This document shows, piece by piece, positions 28,601 to 43,600 of a stretch of 64,000 nucleotides of DNA. The stretch's first letter is position 1. Each line of letters starts with the position of its first letter. The stretch is from Brachypterus glaber (lineage: Eukaryota > Arthropoda > Insecta > Coleoptera > Kateretidae). The notes under the pieces are model-generated. The model ran no database searches and had not been told where the DNA came from. It saw only the letters and a program-made list of their open reading frames with translations. Where the stretch lies: assembly GCA_958510825.1 (NCBI GenBank), contig OY294047.1, positions 45,801,365 to 45,865,364 of the forward strand, given 5' to 3'. The translations under genes and the position numbers were made by a program.

Positions 28601-31600
28601 AGGTAAAAACCATTTATCTTGTTTTAAGATTGTTAAAAATTAAATAATTTTAAATACTTTGACCCAAGAACTTTTCTTTTGAGACAAGACCACTTGCATT
28701 TCACACAAGATCAAAGAATTTTAAGTTAAAGAATCAGAAAGATCTTGGCAAGTGAATTATATTTTCATGTTAAGAGAAGGCGCTTTTGGACGTATTCAAG
28801 AGTGCGAAGCATTTGGCGGAATTTCATATGCCATTACCGCAAAGCATTCTTTTTTTCGGTGTAGTATTAAATTCAGGGACGGGCCAAATAATGACTTTTT
28901 CGCCCCTACTTAACTTTAAAAGTGTTTCGCTGTTTAAAAACGTCGTCTTTTTTATTATTCCACAAAATTTTGCACTCTATTTTTGAATCACCTTGTGTTG
29001 CTATTTGCAGGATTTTTTAAATTCTTTTAACGCATAAAATAGGTATAAATAGGTGTACTTAGATATATTACTGTGAATTGTTTCAACATTTTTCTAGGTA
29101 TCTGCCGGTATGTACTTTTAATTTCAAAATAAAAATATTTATTTTCACTGATAGTTCATCAATGTTTGTTAAGTTTGGTTTGTTTGGCCACAAAAAGTTC
29201 CATTTTTAGGAAAAATAATTATTTATGACCTTAATACTAGTCTAAACATTAGCCTGCTGAAAATTTCTGATGAAACCGTATCAAAAGCAAAGAACTTTAA
29301 TTAAATTTCATCAAATATCATAAGGTTTCAATTTATTTCTGAAACATTTAATTTTATGGGAAATTAGTACTTTTTAACAGGGCAGACTAACATATAAAAT
29401 TAACATACAGTTCGGTCCAAAAGTCACCCCCTCAACTTTTGAAAGAATTGAGATATCGAATTCAATTTCGGAACACGTAAATAAGACGACTCAAACTATC
29501 TTTTTGCATACATTTAATATTTTCAACTTTTAAAGTTTGGGCCTTGGGGGTAATATTTTTAATGTAAATGGGGCTCGTGCAATACATTAGTTATTATTAT
29601 TATTATTATTAATGTATAAATACGTAAGCTTATTTAATTCTCTATTCGACCATATAATTTTTATTTTTAAAGTGTTTATTTTAAGGTTTTAATTTTTCAC
29701 GAGATTTTTATTATTTTTTTTTTGCTAAAAATGCGATTTTTTGGTATTTTTTTTGTGTTTTTTTTTTAAAATTGGTTTAAAAGTATAATTTACGTTTGTG
29801 CATCACGAAACTAATATATACATATCGTCCACTAAAGGCTCTAGTTGTCTAACTCCAAATTTTTCAAAAATGAGATTTTTATCAAATTTGCTTCATTATC
29901 TGATTACCAACATACTTCAAAAAAAAAAGTTGCATTAAACCAATATCAGCTTCAAAAAATGCAAAAATGTAAATATTTTAAGTCGCTAAGTGTCTAACTC
30001 CATCATATAATTGTGAGAAAACAATTAAATGAGAACTGTCACTAATGTCAAACTATTTCTCGACAACAGGGGATCCCGTTTCAAATATTTGTTAATTTAC
30101 TGTTTGATGATAATTATAATTATTGCCATTAATAATGTATATATATTATGCCTACCTAGTAGTAATATTATATATTAAATATAAAAATATAAATTTTTTG
30201 TAATAATATTACGCGATATAATACGATAGGTATCCTCTTTTATCTTCCCTTGGAGTTAGACCATTAGTGAATTTAGATTTTGTGGTTAAAATTTAATTTT
30301 CAAATAATTTATATAAAATAGATAACAATGAAAAGTTTTAAATACATTAACACATTTCAAACATTTTTACCTGTGAACAAGCTAGTTTTAAAGTTCTAAA
30401 TTGCTATAATTAAGTTTTAAATCGTTTTTTACGTCTCTTGAAAAATATGACGTTTTGGAGTTAGACCGTTAGAGCCTTTAGATGACGATATATTTTTTTT
30501 TCTGATTTTTTTTAAAGAAAGTTTGACAAAAATTCCCAGTTTCAGCCCTTTTTAAGTTTAAAATTTAAACCCCCAAAAAAATATCTTAAAAACACAAAAA
30601 ATATAGTCTAATAGAGAATTTTATAAGCTTTTATGTATCACACGACCCTTCTTTAGATGTCCCCCAGCCCACATCTTAAAAGCTGATAATATCAAATATA
30701 TTTTTGGACTTTAGTAGAATCACCTCTTGGCGTGCCAGTTATTGATCGGTGATCAATGATCACCCTGTAAGTTAATTGAATTACCTTAATTCTATGGACA
30801 TGACAATGGTCAGTACGGTACAGAGTTGATTTATTTAACGGTGTTACTTTAACAGCCTGCAGAATTCTTGTGTGGCCCTCATGATGTGCAGAGAAATCAA
30901 CGGTCGCCGTGCATAAAATCACGTAGGTCATGTCACCAAAGAAAATATATATACATCTATAGATTTATGAAACACGGTTTGTGTTGCGAAGGTGGTACAA
31001 AATGGGAGTGTCTTGAAACAAAATATTTTCAGTACACTGACTTTTAATGCAGGTATACCAGGTGATACAGAAAAATGTACTAACCTATACCAACGATCAA
31101 GCGTTTCTTTGGTTTAGCCATTGACTAATATTATTAGTCAAAGTTTATACGAGAGTAGAATACTATACATTATTCACGGCCATTTTGGGTTTTAAACGGT
31201 TTATTTTTACAGACCCGTGATTAATAGGCCTATTAATCACGGCCGTGGATAAATTTAACACTTCTGCGCAAGGTATATTTGTATATGTTCTCCAGAACAC
31301 TTTTGCGCATTTATATGTATTATAAAACCCTTCTGCGCATAAATATGTTGCACCAAACAATTCTGCGCATAGTATATTTGTATATGTTTGCCAGAACACT
31401 TTTGCGCATTATAATAATTATATAATAAAAATATCGTCTCAAGTCTGTCACTGTCATTTTGGAGTTGGCCCTTTTGCAGTGTTGCAATCTAAATGCTCTT
31501 GAAATTTTGGATAGGATGCAGTACGTACTGCTTCAAATTAATAAATAATTTAACCCTTTTTTTTCATATATGTTATATTGTTACGAAAGACTTTTTGCTG

Positions 31601-34600
31601 AATATCTTTAAAATTTGTGATGTATGAGAAAACCTGTCAAATTGTCATTTTGCGGTGTTGCAAATTTTAACTTGCAATCTAAAGTGACGCATCCAGCCTT
31701 GGAGAGGGTGCTCTACTGCGCCAAGTTAATTATATATGTTGTGATCATCACGATGTGATGTTATATGACATTGAAATCACCGAATATCTTCAAAAATCAT
31801 GACAATATAAAAGAAACTTAAAGACTTTATTGTCTCCAGTCAAAAAAAGTTATTTTGGAGTTGGCCCTTTTGCGATGTTGCAATTTATTTAAATCGAACG
31901 TAACTGTTTTGCATGACACAATTCTGGAATCATAATTATTCATTACCTATGTATCACGTCTGACATCTAATAATATTGTTTATTTCTTCGACCACGTGAC
32001 ACTTTATTGCAAAACTTGTGGCAATGCACGTACTCCGGCTTGACGCACACACCTTTTCAGTAAACCAATCCCTTAGCGCCATTTCAGAGGCTCGAGGGGG
32101 CACCTGCGCCCCCCGCGCCGCACGCCGCTTTCTATATTGAATGAGTGACGTGCGCGCACCATGGTCGCGCCAGCTCGGTTTTAAAGCAGTCTGAAAAGCA
32201 ACGTTGCGTAGACATCACAGTGTTACATTTCGGCAAATTTTTTGTCTATGTTCAGCTTAATAAGCTTGTGTTCATTGGCGATGGGTTACCGAAGAAATAT
32301 TAGCAGCGAAGTCAGTGATAAGGTATTTACAAAATATAATTCAGTTGTTTGAATTTAACGCTGAGAAAACGTTGCGGGTTGGTCGGACCTGGGGGTGTGT
32401 GAAGCAGACGTATCGACCGCTAAATAACCTCTATTTCAAGTAGGATTTTTTGAACCTAAAATTAACATTAACAAATTGTTATAATTAGACGGTCTATGTA
32501 TATATACATTGTATATGCTAGATAAAAATATCACTGTATAAACCGTAAATTATTTTGACATTTCCCGCGCATATATTAAATTTAAAAAATGTGAAACAGG
32601 TACCTTTTCTAGACGGGTGGAAAAATGAGGAAGTTTATAAAATAAGATATTAAATTGACTTCACTTTTCCTGTATTTTTGGACCATATCCTTTTGTTTTT
32701 TCTTTGTAGCTTTATCGGATTGTTTTTCTGACCGCACCATTATCAGAAAATTAAAAGAAATGTTAATTGAAATTAATTTTACCTATGACTGAAATTTTAC
32801 TACTGTCAACGTTTGACGTGAAAACGTCGCTAGACGACAAATGAAGTAACTGTTTTCTAGCGTAGCAGGGCAGAATAGTCCTACGACAAAAATGATCACA
32901 TATGTTTTTGTAAGAAATTAAACATTATTTTCATTTATGCAAAATCAAATTGTCCTACTATAAATAATAAGTGGGATATCGCTAAAAATTATAGTTTTTG
33001 TCCATTTTGGCCCCCTTGCCCTACACTAATGTTAACCAACCAGAAAAGGTCCTGGATCGTTTGTTGTTTAAATATTGTGATGATTTTAAAATCCATATTG
33101 GGTTAAATAAATAGATACCCAATTCTTTAAATTTTATTCATGTACGATTTGATCGGATTTGATATTGCATCATAATTTACATAATTGCTATTATAGCAAT
33201 TATGTAAATAATGATGGTATAATAATAGGTATAACACCTTTGTATATATTTTTGTTTGTATTTTTAAGGATCCATCACACAATTTTTTATTTTATTATTC
33301 CATCAATCTATTTTCTAATCATCGTACAGAGTGATATTGGTAGACTGACAGTTTCGGGCTGCTGGCCCTCTTCAGTACCAAGAGTCAACTCTGCACGCTG
33401 ATTAAGAAAACGTTTTTAGACTTTACTCGCAAAAGGAATATAGCCATTAGATTGATGTAGACTTGTGCGCCATCTATTTCTAGATGTAGACAACTACTCA
33501 TACCTCTCCTAATCTGGAGACTTTGAATGGTAGCAAGTTGAATGATTAGAAAATAGATTGATGGAATAATAAATTAATATTTTTATAATTTTGTTAATTA
33601 AAAATTTCTGTCCTTACTAATTTTACGTCTAACCACCCGTTAGTGGTACTATGTGCTTGAGACACACAAGTCTTCAACTTGCTACCATTCAAAGTCTCCA
33701 GATTAGGAGAGGTATGAGTAGTTGTCTATATCTAGAAATAGATGGCGCACAAGTCTACATCAATCTAATGGCTATATTCCTTTTGCGAGTAAAGTCTAAA
33801 AACGTTTTCTTAATCAGCGTGCAGAGTTGACTCTTGGTACTGAAGAGGGCCAGCAGCCCGAAACTGTCAGTCTACCAATATCACTCTGTACGATGATTAG
33901 AAAATAGATTGATGGAATAATAAATTAATATTTTTATAATTTTGTTTAAAATTAAAAATTTCTGTCCTTACAGTTTTTTATATTTGTTGCATTTATATTT
34001 TTCTTGGAACTGACCGTAACTAACAGTTAAGCCCTCCCACTGTGCGAAGTATTTCGCTTTAGAGGAAAATTGTCTATAATATACTCATAAAATACGTTAT
34101 TTTTACATTTTTATGGCACAAAACCCACAAGAATGTTTCATTTATAAACCGAGAACAATCATATTAGGTATGCTAATTTTTCGCATTAATGTATAAACTT
34201 CGATATTAAAAAATGTTACTAAAATGTGTTAATTTTTACAAGTTTAATTCCAGTTTACCTTGTTTTGTTGTTTTATCATCATATAGATAATATTTATTAT
34301 CTATTCGCTGGTAGAAATGTTTTAGTTATAACCAGAGTTGATACTTTCATTACAATAAGAGGGTCAGACAACAGGAATTTTAAATTGTTTATAATTTTTG
34401 GTGTTTGTTTAATACATACCTATGCCGAATAAAATTATGTATACAGACATATAATCTTATTCGGCATGTATTAAAAAAAACTCACCAAAAATTAGAAATA
34501 ATTTAAAATTCCTGTTGTCCGACCCTGTTATTGTAATGAAAGTATCAACTCGGGTTATAACAAATAAATACAAAAAATGAATTCAATTCATTGATTTAAG

Positions 34601-37600
34601 TAATGAATATTGTCATATCTACCTATAAGTAAGTTTTATATTATATATTTATAATGATTAATTAAATAGAAAAACCTAATTAACGAGGATAATGAAAATG
34701 ATAATCATTTTCTTGCAACTAAAACAATTCGCTTCAATTTTGTTGACGAAACGTGTATAAGAATTGTTTTTGGTGTAGTCTAATATTAGATCCAAGAGCC
34801 AAGAGATTCCCTCAATTTTCGTATACCATCAATTAAGAAAATGAATGTAACAATTTTCAAATTAATAGCAATACCAAAGAAAGTATGAAGAAGTTTCTAG
34901 AAGTATAAAAGACGAAATGTAGGATAAAAACGTTTCTAATTATAATAATGCATGACGTAAATGCATTTACGGTGAAACGATTTATCTCTATGAATATGTT
35001 TACAAGTTATAAAACGCACTTACATTAAAAAGTATAATTCTGATTTATTTTTGTTCAGTAATTATCATAAAGTTATCAACCCCAAAACTGATATAAGGCA
35101 CCCATACGACAATTATAATTATAATAATAGCCTATTCATTTCCCTAAAATTTCTATATCCCACATTCATTCCATTCTGCAGACTTGCCTGCCTTTCTTCT
35201 AACTCTCAGCTTGCTCTTCAAAATATCTTTAAGTAAGTTCTCATGTCTCTTACTAAGTAACCCACCATTTAATTCTTCCTTTAACTAGACGTTTTGATAA
35301 GATAGGCTTTTTTCCGATTCTCTCTATTTTTAGCAATCGCCAGTAGCACATTTCAAAGGACTCCTTATCGAAAATGTCCCATAAAACCACATAAAACCTG
35401 TTTCACTAACCGACTAAAACCGTCTAAACTTCCAAGTTTAGATGGTTCAACTCGGTTAGTGAAACAGGTGTTATGTGATTCTATGTAGTCCTATCTGGTT
35501 AAAATTTTATTTATCCAATACATACAGATAATAAGACAATTATCAGCTTTTTTTTAAATAGATAAACTCAATAATAACCCCCGCGTGGCTTTTACTTTAT
35601 TGAGTGGATAATTATTTATTTTACCCACTCAACTGTCACTTGTCAAATTATTTTCTTGTAAATGTCATTAAAATTTTTAATAAAAATATGAATTCCTAAG
35701 CTATTTATTGGGTAAAACCTTGTACGGCACTCATGGGTAAACCGATATTGCCCTCTCAAAAATTAACCTGCTTGACTGACGTCTCGCAGGTTAATTTTCT
35801 CATGGGCAATATCTTACTTTACCCACTAGTACCATAAATAACTATTTTAATAGGGCTCTAATTTGTTCCTATCTGCCATCTATAAAGTAAGTCTCGCAAC
35901 CGTACAGTCAAAGGGGTTCGGAGCCGTGTCCTATAAATGCAGTAATAAAATTATTAAAACATAAAAAAGGAAAACGAGTAATACTCGTCGAGTATACTTA
36001 AAAAATATTGACTGGATTGATATCGTTCAAAAATTAACCTTGATGATAATATTTAAATAATTGAACGTACTTATACGTAAATTATACAAAATTATGATTT
36101 ACATTATGCATTCATGAATATTAAAAAAGTCCAAACCATTTAATCGTCTATAAAGCGGAAATGATATTTTTATATCAGAAGGTATCACATTAGAATGCAA
36201 GCAATCATTCTATTCCAAATTATTAACATCAAGAATTTTTGCATATTTTACCGTAAGTGATCATTAATGATAAATTATTTGTTTCACCGTTAACAACAAT
36301 CGATTGTTATTAATTGTGCAAAATTATAATATAATACCACAGATTAAAAATAATTCCTATTCAGGCAAATGAGCCATAGTCTCTTATTCCTCTAAAAGTT
36401 CTTGATGGTCTCTCTGAAATCTGGATAACTTAGGGAGATTTATTCTCATGATTTTCTGAACAAGCTGTATTATTTTCTTTTCTTTTTTTTTTCAGATAAC
36501 CGAACTATGCAAAGACCTGGTGTTGGACCGCGCCAAACTAGAAAAAGTTAGTGCAATTTTGTTAGAAAACCTCAACAGAGGTTTGGGTAAAGCCACAAAT
36601 CCCAGTTCGATAGTAAAATGCTTTCCAACCTACGTTCAAGATCTGCCCAATGGAACAGGTATGTATTAGAATACATTTTAGAGTTAATTTTTAATTATTT
36701 TATTTGAAGAAGTAATAATAATAAAAATAATATATTAGCGCTTCAGACCCATGGCTTTTATTGTTTAAATTATCCTCCTCCAACCATGACAATCGTTTGC
36801 AGCACCCTCTCAATTATGCACTCCCACACTATTTAAGTCCTTTCACATCATCCAGCCATCTTTTCATCGGACGACCTCTTTTTTCTTGCCTCCTTCTCCT
36901 ATTCTTAACTCTTTTTTTGCCACTCGACCACTGTCCATTCGCACCACATGTCCCAACCATCTCACTCTTTGTCCTTTTATCACTTGTACAATACTAGGCC
37001 TTTTATGCAGTTCCATTATTTCCTGATTCGTCCTTCTTCTCCAATTCCCTTCTTCTTTTATTCCTCCATATCGATGGTCTAGCGTACAAATGTGCCAAGT
37101 ACATAGGGTACCCTTATGTACGATGGAAGGATCACTGTTTTATAAACCCTTACTTTAGCGCCCCTCGAAATAAGTTTTGATTTTAACATTGAGCTCATAG
37201 CTCCAGCTGCTTTATTTCCTCTTGCCAGTCTTTTTACAATTTCTACTTCTTCATTGTTTCTATTTGTGACTGTAACAACGAGGTAATCAAACTCTGCAAC
37301 TCCCTGAAATTCGTATTCTTTTTGTTCGTTTGTTCTTATTTTAATTTTTTGCAAATTACCTTCTATAATAGAGAGCATAGCCATAAACTTTGTTTTGCTT
37401 TCGTTTATCCTGAGACCAATATCTTCAGCTTTACTTTCCAAGATTTTAAATATTCTCTTTATTTCCAACTTTGACCTAGCTAACAACACTATATCATCCG
37501 CAAAAGCAATACATTAATGCCTAAAGTTTAATTCGAAGAAGTAGCTGTCAAATATTTCAGTTGAATACTTTAGCATTAGCTCCCTCTAGAAATTTACCTC

Positions 37601-40600
37601 AAATGCGCTCTTCAGTCTGTACTTGATTCAAAGTTTGAAAAAAATGCGTCTATTTTTCCAGAAAGCGGAAAATTCCTCGCTCTTGACTTGGGCGGCACAA
37701 ACTTCCGAGTTTTACTCATCGAACTTAGCGGAGACCACTTCGAGATGAAATCAAAAATCTTCGCCATTCCCCAACACATCATGCTTGGCTCTGGCGAGCA
37801 GCTGTTCGACCACATCGCCGAGTGTTTGGCCACATTCATTAAAGAAGAAGAGTTGATCGAAGAAGTTTTGCCACTAGGATTCACATTCAGTTTTCCATTG
37901 AAACAGATTGGACTCACGAAAGGAATTTTGGAAAGGTGGACCAAAGGTTTCAACTGCTCCGGTGTGATTGGAAACGATGTCGTGCAAATGTTGAATGAAG
38001 CAATCGAAAGGCGTGGGGTATGTAGAGTTTTGCTTTTTTTTAATGTTATATACATGTTTTAAAAGGAATTATTTGGTCTATAAAAAGCAGAAATTAAATT
38101 AATTTTTAAAATCGTATTAATGATGCCATTTGCAAAACATAATAGAATTGGAAAGAACTACGAAAGCGTAGAAGTCTCAAGTAATATTATTTATAATTTA
38201 CAGTTGCCTAAAAGTGAGTTTAAACGGTAGGTACCTATATTAGACAGTTGACTATCTTATATACAGTTCTGTAAATTATTAAAGCAAAATTTTCTACGCT
38301 TTCGTAAAGAACAGAACAATTAAGGAATATCAGTATTAACCTAAAAGATATAACACATTTAACGTTGTTAGTTTTAAAATTACAATTTTAAATTAAGCTT
38401 TTAAAGAATACCATTAATAACTGACCGCGTGATTTTTTATTCCAGTAAAAACCATCATAAAGATAAAAGTAATAGAATAAAATGAATAAAAAAAGAACGT
38501 AAAAAACTATATCCTAACCGCATGAGCTTTTATTCCAGCAAAAAGTGTAATATAAGCATACCAAATATTGTATGTAAACATAGTTAATATTTATACACAC
38601 AACAGTTCAATAAATAGTTAATAATTAATACAGGAAAAAACAACTTTAAAACGTATACGATCAGATCAAATCTGATTTTTAATAAACTATAATATCACCA
38701 GTTTACAACGGTTTTGCACGCTGGTTCTTTCTAATATTTTCTTACGTATTTTTACTCATTGAATATTTGCCTGGATAAGATGGAATCATAGCCAAAATTA
38801 TTGTTTTTTATACTTGCTGGTATCGGGAGTATTTTTGAGGTACCTAAAACTAAATTTATTGTCAAAAATTAAATATTTAATAGGGATATAGTATATTTTT
38901 GACATTAGATTTAGCTTTATAAATCAATAGCGACAATATAAAGCCCTGATGCCACTTTTTTAGAAGAACAAATTAAAATTATTAAAATTTTGCAGCCATT
39001 TTGAATCCGCCACATTGATTTTTTTTAATTTGACATTAAATTTGGTTGTAGCAACCACAAAAACTCGCCAATGCATGTTTTTAAGCAAAAAATGAATAAA
39101 TTTGGCTATGAATCCATCCGAGATAAGCAACAATTTCCGATATTTGCCAATTTAATTTTTTTTTATGGCGGATTCAGAGTTGAGAAAACAATAAAAATTG
39201 GCGAGTTAGGAAAAAGTTGGCAAACTAGTGTATAAAAAAATATAGTCCGTCCAATTATGCAAGATAGTAGTTTAAAATTCCCGCGATTTTTAAGCTACAT
39301 CATTGGTTAAAAACTCGTACCTTTTAACATATAAAATATTGTGACGTTTTTTGTCTATGACAATGATTGACGGTCGTTAGCTAATAATAGAAGAGAAAGT
39401 TACATAAAAAAATGGTCATACTTAATGTTATTTTGTATGGTATTGAAAAAGGTACGTTTTTGGTTTATTCTTCATACACTCACACTAAATTAGCATATTC
39501 TACATATTGTACAAACGTAAATTATATTGAACACAAGGAAAACGTCAAATTTTTAGGTTACAATTAAGGCCTATCCAGAAGCTCGCATAACAACCATTAC
39601 AAGATACATGACGACACATCCTGGCATTCTCATGTACTATGCTCGTTATGCGAGTCTTTGGATAGGCCCTTTCCCGGAAAACAGTACCGACATCTGTTAA
39701 ATTTTTGATACACTACGATTTACGCATAATTATGCTACTTATGCGCTCTGTGGTGTAAAACGGGCCGCGTCCCTTACTATCTTGCATAACTGGAAGCAGT
39801 ATTATACTATAATAGTTGTTAATATTATATTTATATCAAAAAAAGCTCATTGTCAATTATCATTTTTCTTTATTCTTTTTTATTGGTTTCTTAGTAACTA
39901 CTGGAATAAAAAAGAAATAGTGACCTAACTTTTATGCGAACAGTTATTAACCTTACAAAAGTTGATAATAATTCTAAATTCAAAATGATGATCTTTCCAG
40001 GACTTTGCTATATCAGTCATGGCAATTTTGAATGACTCCACAGGCACCCTGATGTCCTGTGCATGGGTCAATAACAAATGTGCCGTTGGTGCAATTGTTG
40101 GTGAGTTTTTTAGATAAAAAAATGTTAATGCCTGCTGGGAGCATGTCTAGAAAATTCTTCAACTATCTTTTTATTTTTTATATTTTTTGCAGCATGTGTA
40201 CCAAAACCATTCAAAATTTTAACACTGTAAGGTTCAGTCATACGCAATAATTGTTTATAATTCATATTTGAAGTTTTTTTACCTTAAAATATTCACCTTT
40301 TCACGTACTAAAGTTATCATCAACATCAAAGCATCAACACATGTTGCAACACACTTTAAACAGCTGTAATGCGACATATTGAAATTTGCTTTTGCTTTTC
40401 GCTAATAAATTGGGCAGGAGCTTTAGGGGTTAAAGTAACGTTATATTAAAGTAACTAAAGTGGTTAGTAACCACTGGTTACACGATGCCTTACATGGTTA
40501 ATTAAGGTGCCATTAAAAAAGAGGAGAGTAAATGAATTGCAAAGGTTCCCTAAGACATATTTTATGAATTGGGTGCATGAAACAGACAGTAGATTCAAAT

Positions 40601-43600
40601 TTACGTTTAATTTGTATACCGCTATAAAATATGTTTTAAGGATTTTTGTTTAATCAAATCCTCATTTTTTCCTCGTAAAAAGGGACTAAAAGGTTCTTAT
40701 TAGATTATATATCAAAAGTTATTTATTTTTAAAAAGACCCTTAATTTTTTTAGTGTAAAGCCTGTTTTAAAAACTTTAAGCATATTTTGTTGGGCGCCAA
40801 AATGAACTGAACGACTCATTTTAAATTTTGGCAAAGTCATTATTTATTCTTAGTTTTTTAAACTTAAGAAAATTAACTCTAAGAATTTTATTTTTCAGAG
40901 TAAAATAAATAATTTTTGGAACGTTTTTTTGCAACGAAAATTCAAATAGTATATTAAAGTACTAATTTCATAACATACGTTTTTAACGCCCGAGTACAAG
41001 TTTAGAAAACAAGCCGCTTGCGGCGAGTTTTCAAAAGTACTAGTGCGCTAAAAACGTGTTATGGAATAAGTTCTTTAATATACTATTTGAATTTTCGTTG
41101 CAAAAAAACGTTGCAAACTTCAGCTTCATAAACGATTACTATTTAGAAAAATAACAAAAACCATATAAAGTATGATCCGTTTATACGTGATAGGGACTCA
41201 TATTGAAAGTATGGCTCGCGCGGGGAACTAAACGTAAGAGGTTTGCAGGTAAGGAAGCGTGAAGCGGGAGGGCGCTTTAAGCATGAGTCACTATCACGTT
41301 TAAACGAATTAGCCTATAAGTAAGGCTAAGTTCTGAATTGTTCTGAACCTTTTTTATGTAGGAATATTATGGGATACTACTTAAAATCGGTCTGTTTGGT
41401 TTTGGTACAGCTAAATATATTTCTTATTTTGTAAATATTCTTCTTTATGCATGGGGCCTTTTACTTTTTATTTATAGGACATCAAAATAGAGGTGTGCGC
41501 TATTTTAAACGATACTACAGGAACTCTAATGTCATGTGCATGGAAAAACAGAAATTGCAGAATTGGTCTTATTGTCGGTAGGTTTGGATAGGTCGATTCA
41601 GGCATAATTATCACTTATTTCACTAAGGTTTTATTGATTTTGAAAGTCCAATAACAACATTACCTTTATTACCTACACTACTCATGTATGAGATCTGTGG
41701 TTTTGCTACACTAGCGGGTAAAGATCAGAATATACCAAAGATGCGCATTCTCGGGGTCAGTTGTTAAACAATTGAAATAACCGTATCTATGCTCAAGTCA
41801 TTATGGACATTGCTATTTTTTACTTTCAGCGTGGGCGATTGTATAGCAACGAACTAACAACTCTTCTCTCTAGAATACGCATACCGTTAATATAAAGTAT
41901 CGTCAACATCTCGGTTTGTTTGTAAACAAATAGTAGGTATATTCTGAACAATAACAATTACCAGTAACTGTTATTGTTGTCTCTGTTAGAACAAAGCTGT
42001 GCGAGTAAGACAGACAAATGTATATGTTGGCTACGTTTTTGTCAGTTTTTACGAATGAAATGCCTATTCTAGAGAGAAGAGTTATTAGTTCGTTGTTGAA
42101 TATTTCATTTGAAAAACACCCGCTGGCGGACAATTTAACACACGGTACTCTATTTTTTTTGCCTAGTTAGGGAATGATTTAGTGTAACTCTGATATACAG
42201 GGTGATCCATAACTGGCATGCCAAAATTTAAGAGGTGATTCTAGATCCAAAAATATAAAAAAAGTTTTTATAAAGGTTGGTCCGGAAATGAGCCCTAAGG
42301 GATCTAGGGCCCTTTAAAATTTTAATAAAAATAAGGTTTTTAATTAATAACTCGGGTACCGTTTAAGCTAGAGCGGCGAGCTTTTGCATGTATACTAGTA
42401 TTAATAAGGGCAATAAGTTTATGTTAATTTATTTTTTTTTAATTTATCCAGAGGCGTGCCCAGACGGACAAAATATATGAGGCTTAAAACATTTTTGCCC
42501 CAAACTTTTCTATGTGTATGTTTTTTGGATTTGTTGTAAAAAATATAGATTTCTAGAGTAAAAATACATATAAAATATCATATAGTGTAACACTGTAGGA
42601 GCAACCGTTATAAAAAAAAATGCAATTAAGAGGAAGTAACATTTTGTGCCACCAAAAACGTTACTTTTTAAAAGGCTATTACTCCTTTAATATTAAATTT
42701 AGGTGTTTTGGTGTATAATACTTTTTTGCTCAGTTTTAAATGAAGAATCACCCTGCAGCATTAAAATTTTATTGGTGCTTTTTTTTGTTCCCCATTCAAT
42801 ACGTCATCTTCGAAGGGCCGTAGCTCCCTTAGGGCTCATTTCCGGACCAACCTTTATAAAAACTTTTTTTCATATTTTTGGATGTAGAATAACCTCTTAC
42901 ATATCGGTACGCGAGTTCTGGAACAGGCTGTATATTAAGGTAGATCGATTCTAGGGGGTAATACGTTTGAAATCAGCAGACTTATTTTTTCATAACCTCA
43001 AAAATATTTCCGGCCAAAATAACATTATAATGTTACTCATAAGTATATATGAACAATTTCATAATTTTTACAGTAACAAACTTAACAAGAAACTTGTTGA
43101 TATTTTTAAAAGATAATGTTAATTAAAGATCAAATAGGGTGGGACAAAAAATCAATTCCTTGAATGACCAGTTATTGCACCTACTTTGTTAGTATTTTAC
43201 GATTTTCGCTATTCGAAAATGGAAAATCCAAAATTTATTTTTCATTAACCGGGCTTTTTTATTTATTTTGAAACAGGTAATTTACTTAATAATTTAAATT
43301 AAATTGTTTGATAATATTTTTTATGGTACCTAATAAAAACAAATTCAAATATTTCTCGCAACATTTTTATCTTTGCTATCTTTATTGCTTACCTAATTTG
43401 TTTTTATTGTAGAATTTATTGCAAATCTATCAATTTTGCTTTTATTACTATAAAATGTTTCTGCTTTTGGACGACCTTTATGAAAGATATTAAAATGAAC
43501 CTATACAAGGTGTTTAAAATAATAACACAGGCCTACATCAATGTTTTCGTTAATTCAATACTATTAAAAACACGGTCCACATAAAATAAAATAATTAAAT

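Noticed and set aside
31163..31399. Open frame with repeated C-A-E motifs
   Set aside because: It follows the tandem TTCTGCGCA repeat and has no independent support.
37612..38055. 147-codon open frame on the - strand
   Set aside because: It is the antisense shadow of hexokinase exon 3, whose + strand protein is clearly conserved.
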